A stretch of DNA of 64,000 bases from Anarhynchus alexandrinus (GCA_008711295.1 VUYV01000003.1:7245480-7309479), one strand, 5' to 3'. Numbered from the stretch's first letter, positions 1 to 12,781 are shown. Notes: generated by a model from the sequence alone, not told the origin. Made by a program: numbers and translations.

Positions 1-567
1 TGGTCGGATATGAATGGGCCACCTTGCACAGCTGTGCAAAGCAATCAGGGAGTGCAGAGGGCAGACAGGACAGGACAAGTGGGTGCAGCACCTGGTAAAA
101 GAAAGAAACTTATCATTAGGCATAGGTCATGTTGCAGACTTCTTAACTCGCAAAGCAGGGAGAAATTGTTAGGTAGAATGTGTCTCCCGAGTGCTGTTAG
201 CAAACAAAGGCTGTTATGTTGCAGTATTAAGCCCATGTGAGGTGGTGTGGGGGTGCTCCTGGGGTTTTGAACTGTAAATTACAGGGGCATACTAAACTGG
301 CCTGTGTCTACACAGGTAGTTTCACTTAATTTAACTGTCAATTTAAATCATTTTAACGTCATGCCTTTAGTTAAACCATTCATTCTAGGCAGCCTGCCTT
401 TAAGCCCTAGTCTTCCAATGAGTCCCTGATGGATCCTAGTTGAAACTAATGGGGCTGTATGTGGTTGTAGGGTAGCAACTGCAGAAAATTCATTAAAGGA
501 CTGAGGCTTATTTGTGTAAGGCCAGCTCTGATGCTTACGTGAAGCTCTTTACACAAGAATTATTCCT

Positions 568-681
568 CTTGATTTCAGTGGGACTATTTATGAGTTAAAA
601 TATAACTCAGCAAGAATTTGGTTGCAGTCAGGTGGAGAAGTTTGTTACCTTGCTGATGTACCTCATCCCACTGAAATCAAG
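568..681. repeat. 16-bp perfect inverted repeat with 82-bp loop
   Basis: The left arm at 568-583 (cttgatttcagtggga) is the exact reverse complement of the right arm at 666-681. Identity stops just outside the arms. It could be the remnant of a small non-autonomous DNA element or two opposed fragments of the same old repeat. No target-site duplication was found. Confidence 0.5.
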
Positions 682-849
682 GTGACCACTAATGTCTGTG
701 AGGTTACTCAAATTGTGAAAGGTTTGCAGGAGTCAAATGTTCTTTTGCCATGTGAATGTGAGATGTTTGTTTTCAGAATACCAGAATGTCAACCACAGAA
801 AAAACAACTTAGAAATATAATAATGTTACCAGGGAAATGTATTCCAAGA

Positions 850-854
<5 letters not shown>

Positions 855-875
<21 letters not shown>
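855..875 (+). repeat. A21 homopolymer
   Basis: This is an uninterrupted run of 21 adenines after 'gaag'. It creates the lysine run in an otherwise unconvincing open frame. There is no recognisable retroposon body immediately upstream, so it is more likely a simple repeat than a retroposition tail. Confidence 0.9.
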
Positions 876-881
<6 letters not shown>

Positions 882-1333
882 ATGCTCTATTATGTATTTT
901 GGTAGTATTCCTACAAGGATTGGAAGTAGCTCATGTTACAATCTTTATTTCTGGATGAGAAGATACAGTGATTTCTCTGCAGATGAAACAGGTTAAAAGC
1001 CAGATCCTATTGTAGTCTTATACACTTGCATTCTGGGGAGGAAGGTGCCCCTGTGCAGAAATACATGCGTCTTATGACATAAATGCTATACAATGTTCTT
1101 AAAATTTGGATCTGGCCAAAAAGGTATATCCTTTCCTGTCCAGGTGCAAGACAATACAGCTGAGCTGATTAGTGCCAATAACCAACCTACACCATTTAAC
1201 AGACTGGCAGATTATGCATAGCAGCACAATGAAATAAATGGAATTGCTTATGTACGTGATCTCCCATGTAAGGGCTTTAAGACCCAGTCTTGTCATGACT
1301 TCTTCCCCAGCCCAGCTTTGCAGTGGTAATGAG

Positions 1334-1868
1334 TGTCCTGATTTCAGCTGGGATAGAGTTAATTTTCTTTCTAGCAGTTGCTGCGTTTCAGGTTTCGTAT
1401 GAAAGGCATGTCAATAATGCATATTGTTGTGGTTGTTGATAGGTGATGTTTATACTATTCAAGGACTTTTTTTCAGCTTCCCATAGAAGCTGAGAAGGAG
1501 CATAGGCAGAACAATGGAATGGCCAATGGAATATTCTGTGCCATAGATGTCATGCCCAGGCTGGCCAGGGAATGGGAATTTGTGATTACTGCTTGGGATG
1601 GGATGGGCAACCAATTCACTGGGTGGTGAGAGTGACTTGTATTGTATTACTTTATCTTGTATATTCTTTTACCATTATTATTATTGTTATTTTCCTTTTT
1701 CTATTATTGTTCTATTAAATGGTCTTTATCTCAACCCACAAGGTGGTGGGTTTTTTTCCTTTCCTTTCCCCTCCTTTTCTCCCTCTTGTCTCTACCGTTC
1801 TGGGGGAAGGGGGCAACTGCATGAGCAGCTGGGTGGTCCTAGCTGACAGCTGGGGTTAAACCACAATA
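1334..1868 (+). mobile_element. Solo LTR of an avian endogenous retrovirus (ERVL-like), copy 1
   Basis: The element begins with TG in 'tgtcctgatttcagctggga' and ends in the decayed form of the family's 'taaaccacgaca' terminus. Internal family marks are the TTA/TTATT-rich tract (about 1674-1710), the ATTAAA poly(A) signal in 'tattaaatggtctttatctc', and the C/T-rich U5 beginning with 'caacccacaag'. The flanks carry a direct repeat: 'atgag' at 1329-1333 and 1869-1873, extendable to 'aatgag' if the last LTR base is shared. A 5-bp duplication fits ERVL-type integration. No gag/pol/env sequence adjoins it, so it is a solo LTR left by recombination. The family assignment is from memory of avian LTR consensus sequences. 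Confidence 0.85.
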
Positions 1869-1873
1869 ATGAG

Positions 1874-4800
1874 GGAGACAGGTCTGTCCCTAAGATGCGC
1901 TAGCATATTCCAGTGTAGAAAACCAGAAGACTGTTGTTCATGGAGTAAGAGAGTGTTCTGCTTCAAATAATTTTTGTTGCCTCTCTGGTTTCAGCTCAGC
2001 TGCTTGTTGAGTGGGTTAAATTGTAATAAGGAGTGATAGAAATGAAAGAAGCCAGTACAAAATAGATATAAATAGCTATGAGAAGAGGCACAGAAGAGCA
2101 TTATTGGGGTTTCTCATTTGTATTACAGACCATTAGGCATGGATACATTAAGTCTCTCACCTTTAAATTTTGCATTTCAGCTCTTCTTAGAGTTAGAATG
2201 CAGGGATGTCATAATTTACTTAAGTGAAATATATTCTACTCTCTTTCATATTGGAAAGAAAAAAAAAAAAAAACACAGAGAAATCGCATTGACTTCAGTG
2301 GAATTATTCCAGATTTGCCCTAAATAACCTAATTCTTTCCATGTTCTACAAAGCAGTCTGGACATAAGTGGACCTTCTTCATGATAGATAATCTAATCCC
2401 AATATCCCTAGAGGGTGTACAAAGAAAGCTGATCCAGGGGATGAATAGCTCCATAACTAGAGATATTCTGCCTTTGAGAAAGAGGAAGTAAATCCATGTA
2501 CTGTGATCTCACTGAACTTTATTCTTTGATTTTTCTACCAGTGCATAAAGGTAATGGAAAGCATCAGGATATGTGTTCTGCATAATACTGAAGAAATCTG
2601 TGCCTCACAAATACTTCTACTTATCATCACACAAAGTATGCTTGATAACATGTATGGCTATAAGAATTCAAATCTTCAGGATTTTCTAAGCTTTCGTATA
2701 TATTAAACATATCTTTATGTCAAAGGGGGATATGTTTTCATAACACAGTGAAAGATTTAACCTATCTGGGTCTCACTAAGGAGTCACTTAACACTTTAGA
2801 AAACTTACTTTTCCATCATGCTGTGAAAATGAATCACAGCATCAATTTTTAAAATCATATCCTGAAGTTCATTGATTACACAAAGGCAAGGGAAAGACAA
2901 AGGGATGATCTTTGATTCTTGAATGGGTTTCATGTAACACAAGACAATAAGATGAGATTTCACAAACACTTTCAGCTAGTAAGAAACACATAGAGGAGAA
3001 ATGATTAAGCTGAAGATGTATCAAGCCTGGAGTAGGAGTATCAACACAGAAATTCATCACGGGAATTAATTGTATTGTATGAAGAAACAGAAGGATGAAA
3101 CATGAAATTGAATCGCCTACTCCTTTTGCTGTAAGAGCAGGGAAAGATGGCAATGCATTAAGTTTTGGGATTCCAGAAATCTCAGTTCTTTGCCTCAGCT
3201 CCCCTGCAGACTTTCAGAAATATTAACTGGTATTACCACTGGACTTCAGTCTAATTGGGCTAAAAAGGTATGAGGATATACAATAAGGTTCTTATCTNTC
3301 TTCATCTGTAAAATGAGAATAATTGCCTATTTCTTGTCTAATTGGGCTAAAAAAGTATGAGGATATACAATAAGGTTCTTATCTCACCTGGACCCTTTTG
3401 GTATTCCTGTAATGAAAATATGAAAATTATTATTGTGTCCCTATTTTATCTGTTGAGAGGAAAACAGTTTCCAACCAGCTGAGCTGGCATTGTTTGCCCT
3501 GTTCTGAATGCCTATCTTTGCTAGACAGTGCAGTTACTATTGGCTCAGGACATACCTGCTGGTATCTGTTTTGCCATTTGGACATATAACCACCTCTCCT
3601 GTGCTTGATGTTAGTAATTCAACTTGATTCCATGCTAAGCCTGTTTATTCATCTTACACATTCAATGACAAAAAGCCAAAAACTTTAGCAGATGGACGGT
3701 TTCCTGATGTATTTTCTGCCTTTTCAGAATGCTGATTTCTGAAAGCCAGGAAATACGGGATCTCTGCCTTTCCTGGGGCAGTCCGTAGCCAATGGGAATT
3801 ATCTGCAAATGCTCCAGAAGCAAACACCTTGTTAGATATAGCTGTATTGAACTGATCCAAGGATTAGTAGGAACAGATTGACAGAGCTGTGCTTATGATA
3901 AAAAAGAACCTGAGAGGTTTGCAGGAGGGAAGGTGAAGGGAAGAGAAAAGGGAAACAAAGGAGTGTGTGCGCTCTCTGAAATACCTGGTAGGTGTTATTT
4001 CATGCTCTGTTGAGTAGTTTGTGGCGTAAAAAGGTAAGAAAGTTTTCTTGTGTTGGGAACTGTCTGAAGATGTTTACCCATAATTCACAAGATGACAATC
4101 ACCTTAAATCTGCATTTCCTCTTTTCAGAGCTATTAGTTTAGGTTACTTTCTGGAAATCCTGGACTCTGATTCATACAGAAGGTGGGGAGAATGCTGTAT
4201 AATTTTCCATGTGAAAAATACAATACGTACCCTCCAAATCTTTTCACATACCCGGGGGTTTGAAAGGGCACTCAGGCCCCACTAACAGAACAGCTCCCTT
4301 CCCCTTGCCATATAGTGGATTGCAAACTTGAAATAGAGTTTATAGTCTTTCAGAGACCTGTTCCAACACATGGATCCTGGCATTCACAAGGTGCCATGCA
4401 TAACTCCATGCACACACATGAGGAAGGTCGAATACAATGTAATAGCTACTTTTCTAGCCATAATCTACGTATATTGTTGCCCTAGTCTGAGTTCTCCCAG
4501 TGTTTCTTCTTCCCCATACTGCTCAATTCCTTCTCAGCCAGCATATGCACAGATAATTTATTTTCTTTTTAAAATCTTGTGGGTTTTTTCCACTTCTGAA
4601 TTTTACCCAGATTTACTCAGATTATGTTTGTTTTTCTTCCTGTAACTGAAGTAGGCAGTAGCACAATATACCCCTTCACCTTTGTCATCAGTGAATACAG
4701 GGAAGCCATGAGTTTCACGTGGCCCTATCTGGACACAGGTACATGTGCCCTTGAACTACCCAGGTGATGTAAAACATAGTATGGAAGTCCCTTCAATCTG

Positions 4801-6997
4801 TATATGTGTGATGCAACTAATTTGATTTGTAAGGTTAAAGGCTTGTGGTGTATCAAGCATGGTCAGCAGTAGCAGTCTTGTCAGCATCCAGTGAATACAG
4901 TTTTTTTAACCACAGAGCCCTGCATATTTCCTTTATTTCATCTGAAATTATAGTAAAAAAGAAATCTACTTAAATTATAATAGAATATGTACAGGCTATA
5001 ACTGCCTAGAGAATGTAGGACCTATATACTGTTTCAGGTTACAAGGTTGCTGGCTGCTACTGTATTAATTGGTGCATATAGTAATTGGTTTTTAATATTT
5101 ATTTTGTTGGAAATGTTATTTTGTTATTTGTTCAGTAAGTGCAGATGAACTCTCTTGTCTGTGCAACTAAAATACTTCTCATACAGTAAGTCAGCTTAAG
5201 TGAGATAAGTGTTACATTTTTGGTGTTTATTTTCCCCCTTCTGATTTTCTCCTCTAATGAGATCTGGTGAGAGATCACAAGAAAGAATAGGAGGAGTAGG
5301 AGTATAAAAGAGAGAGAGAGAATGCTGATCCCAAGCAGTATAATTACAAATGTCTTCTTGTAGGAGGAACCTGTCTTCTCTTTGATTTCACGGATGGTTG
5401 GGATTTTCCATTTGAGGTTATGGGAACAAATGTGCTGGCTTGTCCAAAAATGTCTATTCCTTTTGACAAGGGCTTTGTCCTAGAATGTGCTAAAAGGACT
5501 TAAAAAAAAATCCCCATATTCTATTTTTGGCTGCTATTTTAAGCCATTGCAGATGATCTATCTTGCACCTTTTATGCAGTATGGCTATTATTTATACATG
5601 AAAGAAAATTGTACAGGGCTTCCATGGAGAGGGGGTATCTTTCACTTTTTCTCCTCTTGTGCTTTAGGTCAGCACTTGCAGCCTTTTCTCCAAAGTTCAT
5701 TGCTTGTGTTGTGCAATATTATGTCCTGACCCAAAGCCCACTGAACTACAGAAATCCATGCTACCAATACTTTATTTTGTTCCTAAGGATGTGTATCAGG
5801 TTAGGATCATTCTGTCCTTTCTCCAAATCCTTAGTGCTGTGCAGTACCGGGTTGAAATGTGTCAACCCCTTCTCTGATGGGTCAACAGTGTGTTCGTTGA
5901 AAACATTTGTTCTCTTTCCTGTATCTAATTAATTGTTTTTACCTAGAGTGTGGGTGGCTTAAATCGGTATTTGAGAGCTACTTTATCGCAACTCCCAGAG
6001 ATGTTTAAATAACAGCCAGATCATTTCTGAGGGCAAGCTGTTTGGTAAAAATTTAATACTAGAAAACAGCCAAAATAGTCCCTTCTTTCTTCCTCTTCTA
6101 GTCTTCTTTCCATAAGTCTACAAATTACAATCAAGCTGGACAAAATGGAACCGATAGTCCTTCTAGAAATTACTACAGACTCTAATCAGAGTTGACATTG
6201 GATGGTTTCTTTTATGCAAAAATTCTCAGTGCTGTTTTTTGAGCACTTAAATACTGGCATTTGCCAACTCTGCCTGCTTGCAGAGGAAAGGAGGCTGGAA
6301 GCTGATTGCAGAGTGTAAATCATGTCCTATTTCATCCAAACCATCTCCCTGCTACTGTCATGCAGGGACATTCACATTGAATATACAGAAATTATTACAC
6401 AGAAATTCCCATTTTGTGGTTGCCTCCTTAACTTAACTTAAGCCTAACTTCCATTATGGTTTCATTACTGTCTCTAAGAACAATGTTCTGCACTGAGAAG
6501 CTGCTGGTTCTGCAGCTGAACTTCTATACTCAAAAATGCCTACAGGAACAAGGCATCCTCTGCTTAGTCACACAGAGAGAAGGTTCAAAGTCTATCAGGT
6601 GCTTGCAGATTCCTCTGTCATCCATACAACCAGTAACATTTTCTTTAGGCAGCACTGTTAATTCCTTGTTGAAGTCACTGCTATCACTACTTCAGTTTCA
6701 TATAAAAATCAAAAGGTTTGATAAAACAATGCAAGTAATGACTGCAGTTGCTTCCAAGTGCCCAGCCTCCTAGTCATCAAAATGTTTGCAGGCAGTATAA
6801 TATCAAACCAACAAGTCCTGACTTTAAATCTAAGAACAAACGCAAAAAGCAAAACCAACCAACCAAAGAAACTTCAAAAAATCCACAACTAAGACCAAAA
6901 AACCCAAAGCCATTCCTTTGGGTAGGCACTGCTTGCTCTTATAGGGTCAAAACCAGACAAGAACTGATGATAAAGAAACCTGAGAGAATCAGAAGAT
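1874..6997. other. Unique sequence between LTR copy 1 and a MIR-like SINE, no gene seen
   Basis: Short open frames occur on both strands (the largest about 90-107 codons near 4.4 and 5.6 kb), with no domain, no paired splice sites and no codon-bias signal that I can see. Simple tracts: A15 at 2259-2273 and (AG)n at 5309-5322. The phrase 'cattgacttcagtgg' at about 2287 resembles a widespread old amniote repeat motif. The only structured item is the local duplication at 3249-3384. Confidence 0.6.
3249..3384 (+). repeat. Local direct duplication, two 49-bp copies 87 bp apart
   Basis: Bases 3249-3297 and 3336-3384 match over 49 bp with a single difference (aaaaagg versus aaaaaag). The first copy is followed immediately by an ambiguous base at 3298. 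The spacer contains 'catctgtaaaatgagaataa', which is like the antisense 3' part of a MIR-type SINE. The N directly at the copy boundary makes a gap-filling artefact a serious alternative to a real tandem duplication. Confidence 0.8.
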
Positions 6998-7118
6998 CAA
7001 AGAGGAAACAAAGATGCAGAGAGATTTAAAGACTTGTCCAGGATCATACAGCAGACTGGTAGCAGAACTGGCAATAGTATCTAGCTTCACGCCTCTAACC
7101 AGTCTGTCTTCTAGACCA
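6998..7118 (+). mobile_element. MIR-like ancient SINE fragment
   Basis: The succession 'gaggaaac', 'gcagagagatttaaagactt', 'gtccaggatcatacagcaga', 'gcagaactggcaatag', 'cctctaaccagtctgtcttc' follows the order of the amniote MIR/CORE-SINE 3' half (gaggaaactgaggc, cagagaggttaagtgacttg, cccaaggtcacacag, ggcagagctgggaatag). It is heavily diverged, as expected of an element inserted before the radiation of birds. Exact ends are uncertain. Confidence 0.7.
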
Positions 7119-8871
7119 GCATAGCCAACTATATATTGAGAGTTAGAGTTAAAAAAAATATGTCATATAAGTCAAGGAATCACATCTTTCCCGAGTAAAA
7201 AGACAAGCAGTAGGTACAATGTTCTGCTACTCTCCTCCTTATTAATTCTTCTGTGATACCACAACTGGAAGTCATCCTTTTGAAAATGGTGGGAATACAT
7301 TCTGTTTTGTAGCTCTAGCAGGTTTTTTTCAGAACAGCTCTATGAAAAGTCTTCGTAAGCCTGAGACTGAAAGTCAGCTGAATCAGGAAAACAGCATGTC
7401 ACACATCTCTGCCTAATAAACTTAAAACAGTTATTGGTTTCATTTCTAGTTACATACATTGGTGAACTGGATGTGCAGTCTCTTGACAATTTAATCTGCA
7501 TTTTTTTTCGATAATGCCACAGAAGCAAGATTCTTAGTATTGTCACCTTACTGTATTTCAGCTGTGACCAGAAAGGACAGGGGCTATTTCCTTTCAATTT
7601 GATCTTCAATTGGCCTTTAACCTGAATCTATCACAATGCTGTTTCGGCTGTGCAAATAGTATAAAGAACAGGGTTTAAGCAAAGCATATATTGCCCAAAA
7701 ATTTCACCATTTAAAAAAAAGGTAATGGATATAATGCCATAGTATTGTCCACTGAAGAGTCACCTATTTTATTGATTCTTTTTTCCAGAGGTTCTTGTTA
7801 TGATATAAGCAATTTCTTGCTTGTGTTAGCCATAGCTTGTATTGGGGTGTACACAGATAGGTAACATACACGGCTGTATGCATATTTCTGTAAAATGTCA
7901 ATTACTTCTATGTAGTATGTTCAGTGTGTAATCCAGAGTCATCTAACCCCCAAGCAGTTTTAATCTGCTCTTCTGAAAAAAAGAAACCAAAGAAAAGGGC
8001 TTCTACTTGTGATACTTCAAACTGTCCGAACTGCTGCCCGGGATTTTTACCATTATTCCCATTGCCGTGCCTTCTTGCCACTGTGTTATCTCAAAAGTTC
8101 TGAGTGAAGGGGAGGGAGTCTCAACTATTTTACAGAGAAAAAACTGGTCCGCCTGTATCTTTTGTGTCTGCATCAAGCAATAGCTATAGGTCCCCTCTTC
8201 CAGCTCAGTCCATAACCAATATTCTTGTAATTAGCCTTAAGACTTTTCTACCAGCCTGAGCTGAATGAGGTTGCCAGGGTGCAGAATGAAATTACACAGC
8301 CTTCTCCAGCTTTACACAGAAGGAATAGGGCACATAGCATTTAGTATGTATAAATCAGCAAGAATGATGCACCTGAAATGTGGTTTGAAAAGGGCAGCAG
8401 CCTCTTAAAAACCCTGGGAAGCTAACTTTTAACTTTGAAGAGAGGCTTGAAAGTTGAAATTCAGCTTGTGGTATTATTAGGAGGATTATCATACCCATTA
8501 TCTCCTTTTTTTCCCCTGTGTGTATAAAAGGCACATAACTCACCACCAATGTGGCCAATGTTAAAAATATTCTCCATAGCTGAAGAAACATACACATACT
8601 TTACTATTAAGAGATTTTGTTTATTCTTGAAGAGACATTTCTTTATACTGTATGTCCACAGATTTTACTTGAATTGACGTACACTGTGAAAAATGATCCT
8701 GTTTATAAAGTTGTACAATAAACCTGTAGTACTATTTAAATTGTAACGGCAGCACTGTATAGCATGGATTTTTCCTCTTGTGAAAGCAGCTGGTTCCCAC
8801 AAAACAAATAGGAAGCATTTCTTTGCAGTATCACAGCACTGACTTAAAATATAACCACAAACTATACTACA

Positions 8872-9110
8872 AGGTGATTATTTAATGAGTTGGATATGAC
8901 AAAGCATGTGTTATTTTGCAATAAAAAAACCTGGAGGTGTTGGCAGCCAGATGCCAATTGGCTTGTTAAATCCACACAAATTGCATAATGGAAAAGAAAT
9001 CGTTATTATGCATTTATTCTTAAAGGAATTTATTTTCTTAAAGTGAAAAAAAGAACCCACAACAAATTGTGTGAAATTCTTTGAGATCTACTTAGTGATT
9101 TCAAGCTACA
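8872..9110. promoter_or_regulatory. Possible conserved non-coding element
   Basis: This non-repetitive, long-ORF-free stretch is dense with transcription-factor-like words. Opposed NFI half-sites are seen in 'ttggcagccagatgccaa', and 'aaattgcataatgg' and 'attatgcat' are POU or C/EBP-like. The assignment is by texture only: no comparative alignment was available, and AT-rich DNA yields such words by chance. Confidence 0.2.
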
Positions 9111-10264
9111 CTAGACTTTTTCAATTAATTTAAAAATGCAGGTGCAGACTCTAGAAACTGACCAAATGCAGTGTCTTTTAGGGACATTTTTATTTTTTTT
9201 AACATTTTGGCCACACACACAAGCCCATTTTTCTGCCCATTTCTTATTTCAGCTGCAATCAGTTCAGTTTTAAATTGTCTACCTAACAAATCACTACTAC
9301 TAACAGGAACTTCTTTCAATTTCTAGAATGTTGATAAGATCTATATAGCCCTGATGGACTCTGAAGTCTGAAGTACCTTCCTTTTACACTGGAAATTAAC
9401 TAATATGTAAGAATGACCAGTGAAGTTTTAATATTTTTCCATTGGTTTTTCTTATTTATGTGAAATTGTAATTAAAAAAAGAAGATAGTGAGGCTAAAGA
9501 GCACCAGTCAATTTATTAACAAGGAAAAATGTATCCCTGGACTAATTCATATCTTGAAGGCAATCAACTTATTGCATTAATTTCAGCTATTATTAATTCT
9601 ATTATTTCCGTACTGCTTTTCACAGAAGTCTAGAGACAAAGAATTTCTAAATCAATAAAGGCATGTGCAAGGTATAGGTATGTGCTACACGCACAAATTT
9701 TGTAGCTATCATTTCATTGTAACTGTTTACATCCATATATAAACACTACTTGCTGACTGCCTGTTTTAGTACACAGAAAATAAATACAGAACCCGGGGAT
9801 TGAATTAGTTTGTTACCTAAAGCTGCAGGACAAGAGTTTTGAAGACTGAACAAAGAGCATCAGCATGGTTGTTAACTTCTCTGTCAAATCCTGGCCTAGT
9901 CTTGCATTAAGCAAAGCACTTCAAGATGAGTTCAACTTTTAAGCATTAGCTTAAGTCCCTTCCTTTTGGAAAAGCAGTTAAGCAGGACTCTCCGGTCCAC
10001 AGAAATCTGTGCTGTTTAGTCACGCATGCAGAGTTAAGCACGTATTTGAAGGGTCCTGCTAACCTGGGATCTTAGGAAAGACTGCACAAAAAACCTGCAG
10101 GCACTCTGTCCTTCCTGCTCAGCTATGGTTCTGTTCATACTTTACTATGATGCTGAGGACTTTCAACTTTTCTGTATCATCTTAACATCTGCCATACTTC
10201 ATGAATGAGTGTAGATGTTTCCTATAGTTCTTTAAGTGAGATTTTGCAGTAAATCATGATGCAG

Positions 10265-10510
10265 CCTACAACATGACCTCATCTGCTAGCTAGACTCCTT
10301 AGTAAAAGCATCCAATCAGTTAATCCAAGAAGATTAATTTTACTTTCATCTTAGAATACAAGATTCATTAATGACATAGAAACAAGTCTGCATTCGGTTA
10401 ATTAGTTGAATGATGGTCATCCATATCTATCGCCAGTGGCAGACAGCTGGAGTTGTTAAGTCCAGGAAAACAAATTCACTTTCAACACCAAAGAATTAAT
10501 CAGCTCAGGA
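10265..10510. promoter_or_regulatory. Possible conserved non-coding element, homeodomain-type words
   Basis: Several ATTA/TAAT cores cluster here: 'cagttaatccaagaagatta', 'gattcattaatgac', 'cggttaattagttgaatg', 'caaagaattaatcag'. They sit in complex, non-repetitive sequence with more GC than the neighbourhood. It could be an enhancer-like element, but the evidence is motif density alone. Confidence 0.15.
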
Positions 10511-12204
10511 AGGCTTGTTGAGGTCCTGAAAAGTACCACATGGGTGTGAAATAAAAATATCCTAGAGTTGTTGGTCTAACTGATGGTCAGATTTAGAGAG
10601 TGGAATTCATGGCTTTAATGATGGACAGTAATCTCATGTGACAATATTATTTCTGGGTTTCTGTGGCATTTACTTATTTCAGAGAAAAGGGAACAAAGGC
10701 TTGCATGCTGATGCTTTCACAATGTTTGCTGCCTGAAGCAGTAGAAGAGAGTCACTTTTCAGAAGAATACACACTGCCTTTGGATGAATGTTCCCTATAG
10801 GAGTATGCTCCCAAGCAGGGAATGGGGATTTATGCATAGAAATGCTACTAAGAACAGCAGGGATGTTGCATGCACAAACTCTGCAAAACGTACCTTTTTG
10901 GAGATTTTCTTGCTTATATGCAGAGTTCTTATTTATTCCTTTCATATATTCCAAAAGATTTTAAAAGCTGCAGCGTTCTCATAGAATCATAGACCTAATA
11001 GCAAACATTCCTAACTACAAAAGCCTAAGCTTGTTAGATTTAAAGATGATCAGAATGACTTAGATTTACTAACTTTTCCATTCTAAGCAAATCTATTGCC
11101 TGTTTTCACAGCTCTCCATAATAGCTTGATTCTTGTAAGCAGAAATTTGTTAATGTGGCACTTAAAGTACATTTTTTGATATGCATATGACGGTACAACT
11201 CTTTTCACAAATACCTCAGTGACCACGAATTTAACGTATTCTATAAATTTAGCTTAATCTCCAGCTTAGCTACAAACTAAGCTTACCTGGCAAAGAAGAA
11301 GTGGGCCCATTACTTTCTAAAACTAGCGACACTGATTCTTATGAAGTGAAGCAAAAAAGAAACTGATATCTAGAATATCTAGAATAATGATACCTAAGAA
11401 TGCACCTTATGTAAGTCTACTGTATTTGAACATATTAAAATGATTGAAATATGAAATCAATTTTTCTTCTGGCATACATACTAGGGAAAGAAACTACAAT
11501 AAATTCCTAACTGGGTTCTGGTTCTTCATGCACCCTGTCAAATGCCATTGTGACTCCCATAAGCAATTTCTTATTGGAAGTGGAAAAGAGTAGTGTCAAA
11601 TATTTTGTAGTGTAACAAAAAAATAATATTAGATGTATTTTTGCATTTTACCATGCACTATTTAACAGTCCACCTAAATATTTAAATGGTATGGTTATCA
11701 AACATTTTGTATCAGACAGCGTGAATAATCATATTAAAATCAACATTTCCAGATTGCCACTTGAAATAAGCTTCATTTTTGCACAATATGTATTCATAAG
11801 AATAGATAAGTCAGGTATACTTTAACTCCTTCAGAATAGGAAGAAGAATTAATAAGACAAATATTCCTTATTATCCCCTCAGGAGATTATTATCTTCCAT
11901 GAGCGACTTTTTTTAGATAAACTTATTTGAGCCCAAATACTTAAAAATAATACACTTTTAGCTCTTAATTCTGTGCTTTACTAATGATTGGTAAACATAT
12001 ATCTTAATGGATCTGAAATTTAGGAGTGTAGTAAGATAAATGTTTACTGACTCCTAAACCAGAGGCCCTCTTGAAAATTTCAGAATGCACGCGTTACATT
12101 TCACTGTAATATATGAAAATGCATAATGTTAGAATTGTAAGTGAATTACCATGATGTTAAATGTGATTCTGCACTGTAGCATACAGAAACTGTATTTAGA
12201 CACT

Positions 12205-12781
12205 TGTCATGTTTTCAGCTGGTATGGAGTTGGCTTTCTTACTAGCAGCTGTTGTAGTGCTATGTTTTGGATTTGGGATGGGAATAGTGTGATAGCACAC
12301 TGGTGTTTATAGTTGTTGCTAAGCAATCAAGGCCTTTTCTGTTCCTCATACCGTTCTGCCAGCGAACAGGCTGGGGGTGCTCAAGAATCTGGGAGGAGAG
12401 CAGCCAGGACAGCTGACCCCAACCAAACAAAGGGATATTCCATACCATATGAGGTCATGCTCAATATGTAAAGCTGGGGGAAGAAGGAAGAGAGGGATGT
12501 TCAGAGCTATGGCAGTTTTCTTCCCAAGTAACCATTACTCCTGATGGAGCCCTGCTTTCCTGGAGATGGCTGAACACCTGCCCGCTGATGGGAAGTAGCG
12601 AATGAATTCCTTGTTTTGCTTTACTTGCATGCACAGCTTTTGCTTTACATATTAAACTGTCTTTATCTCAACCCACAAGTTTTCTCCCTTTTGCTTTTCC
12701 TATTCTCTCCCCCATCCCAACAAGGGCGAGTGAGTGAGCAGCTGCATGGCCCTATCTGCCAACTGGGGTTGAACGACGACA
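12205..12781 (+). mobile_element. Solo LTR of the same avian ERVL-like family, copy 2
   Basis: It starts 'tgtcatgttttcagctggta' and ends 'gaacgacgaca'. In between lie family marks: 'ggatattccataccatatga' then a '...gctcaatatgtaaa' promoter-like segment, the poly(A) region 'attaaactgtctttatctca', and U5 'acccacaagttttctccctt'. The flanks are 'acact' (12200-12204) and 'acagt' (12782-12786), a 5-bp target-site duplication with one later substitution. It has no internal proviral sequence. Its own flanking duplication shows an insertion independent of copy 1, although both lie on the same strand about 10.3 kb apart. Confidence 0.9.

Larger units (their letters stand above)
1..1328. other. Unique AT-rich sequence, no gene seen
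   Basis: I see no coding exon here. The longest open frame (about 622-996) encodes a lysine run only because it crosses the A21 tract at 855-875, and it resembles no protein I know. The stretch also holds a 16-bp perfect inverted repeat (568-583 and 666-681), listed separately. The phrase 'ttgatttcagtggg' is reminiscent of old amniote dispersed repeats, but I cannot name one. Confidence 0.6.
7119..12199. other. Unique sequence, no gene seen; two CNE-like stretches
   Basis: No exon or RNA gene was recognised. The sequence is strongly AT-rich. Two stretches (8872-9110 and 10265-10510) have the texture of conserved non-coding elements and are listed separately. A stray 'catagaatcatagacc' at about 10980 recalls a CR1 terminus, but its flanks do not continue the element. 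Confidence 0.6.

Noticed and set aside
622..996. 124-codon open frame, + strand
   Set aside because: It crosses an A21 run that yields poly-lysine, starts at a non-ATG codon, and shows no similarity to a known protein and no splice context.
10979..11005. CR1-like terminus 'catagaatcatagacc'
   Set aside because: Only the octamer-like word matches. The flanking sequence does not continue into the CR1 3' end in either direction.
1334..12781. One full-length provirus bounded by the two same-family LTRs
   Set aside because: Each LTR has its own target-site duplication, and the 10.3 kb between them shows no gag, pol or env-like sequence.
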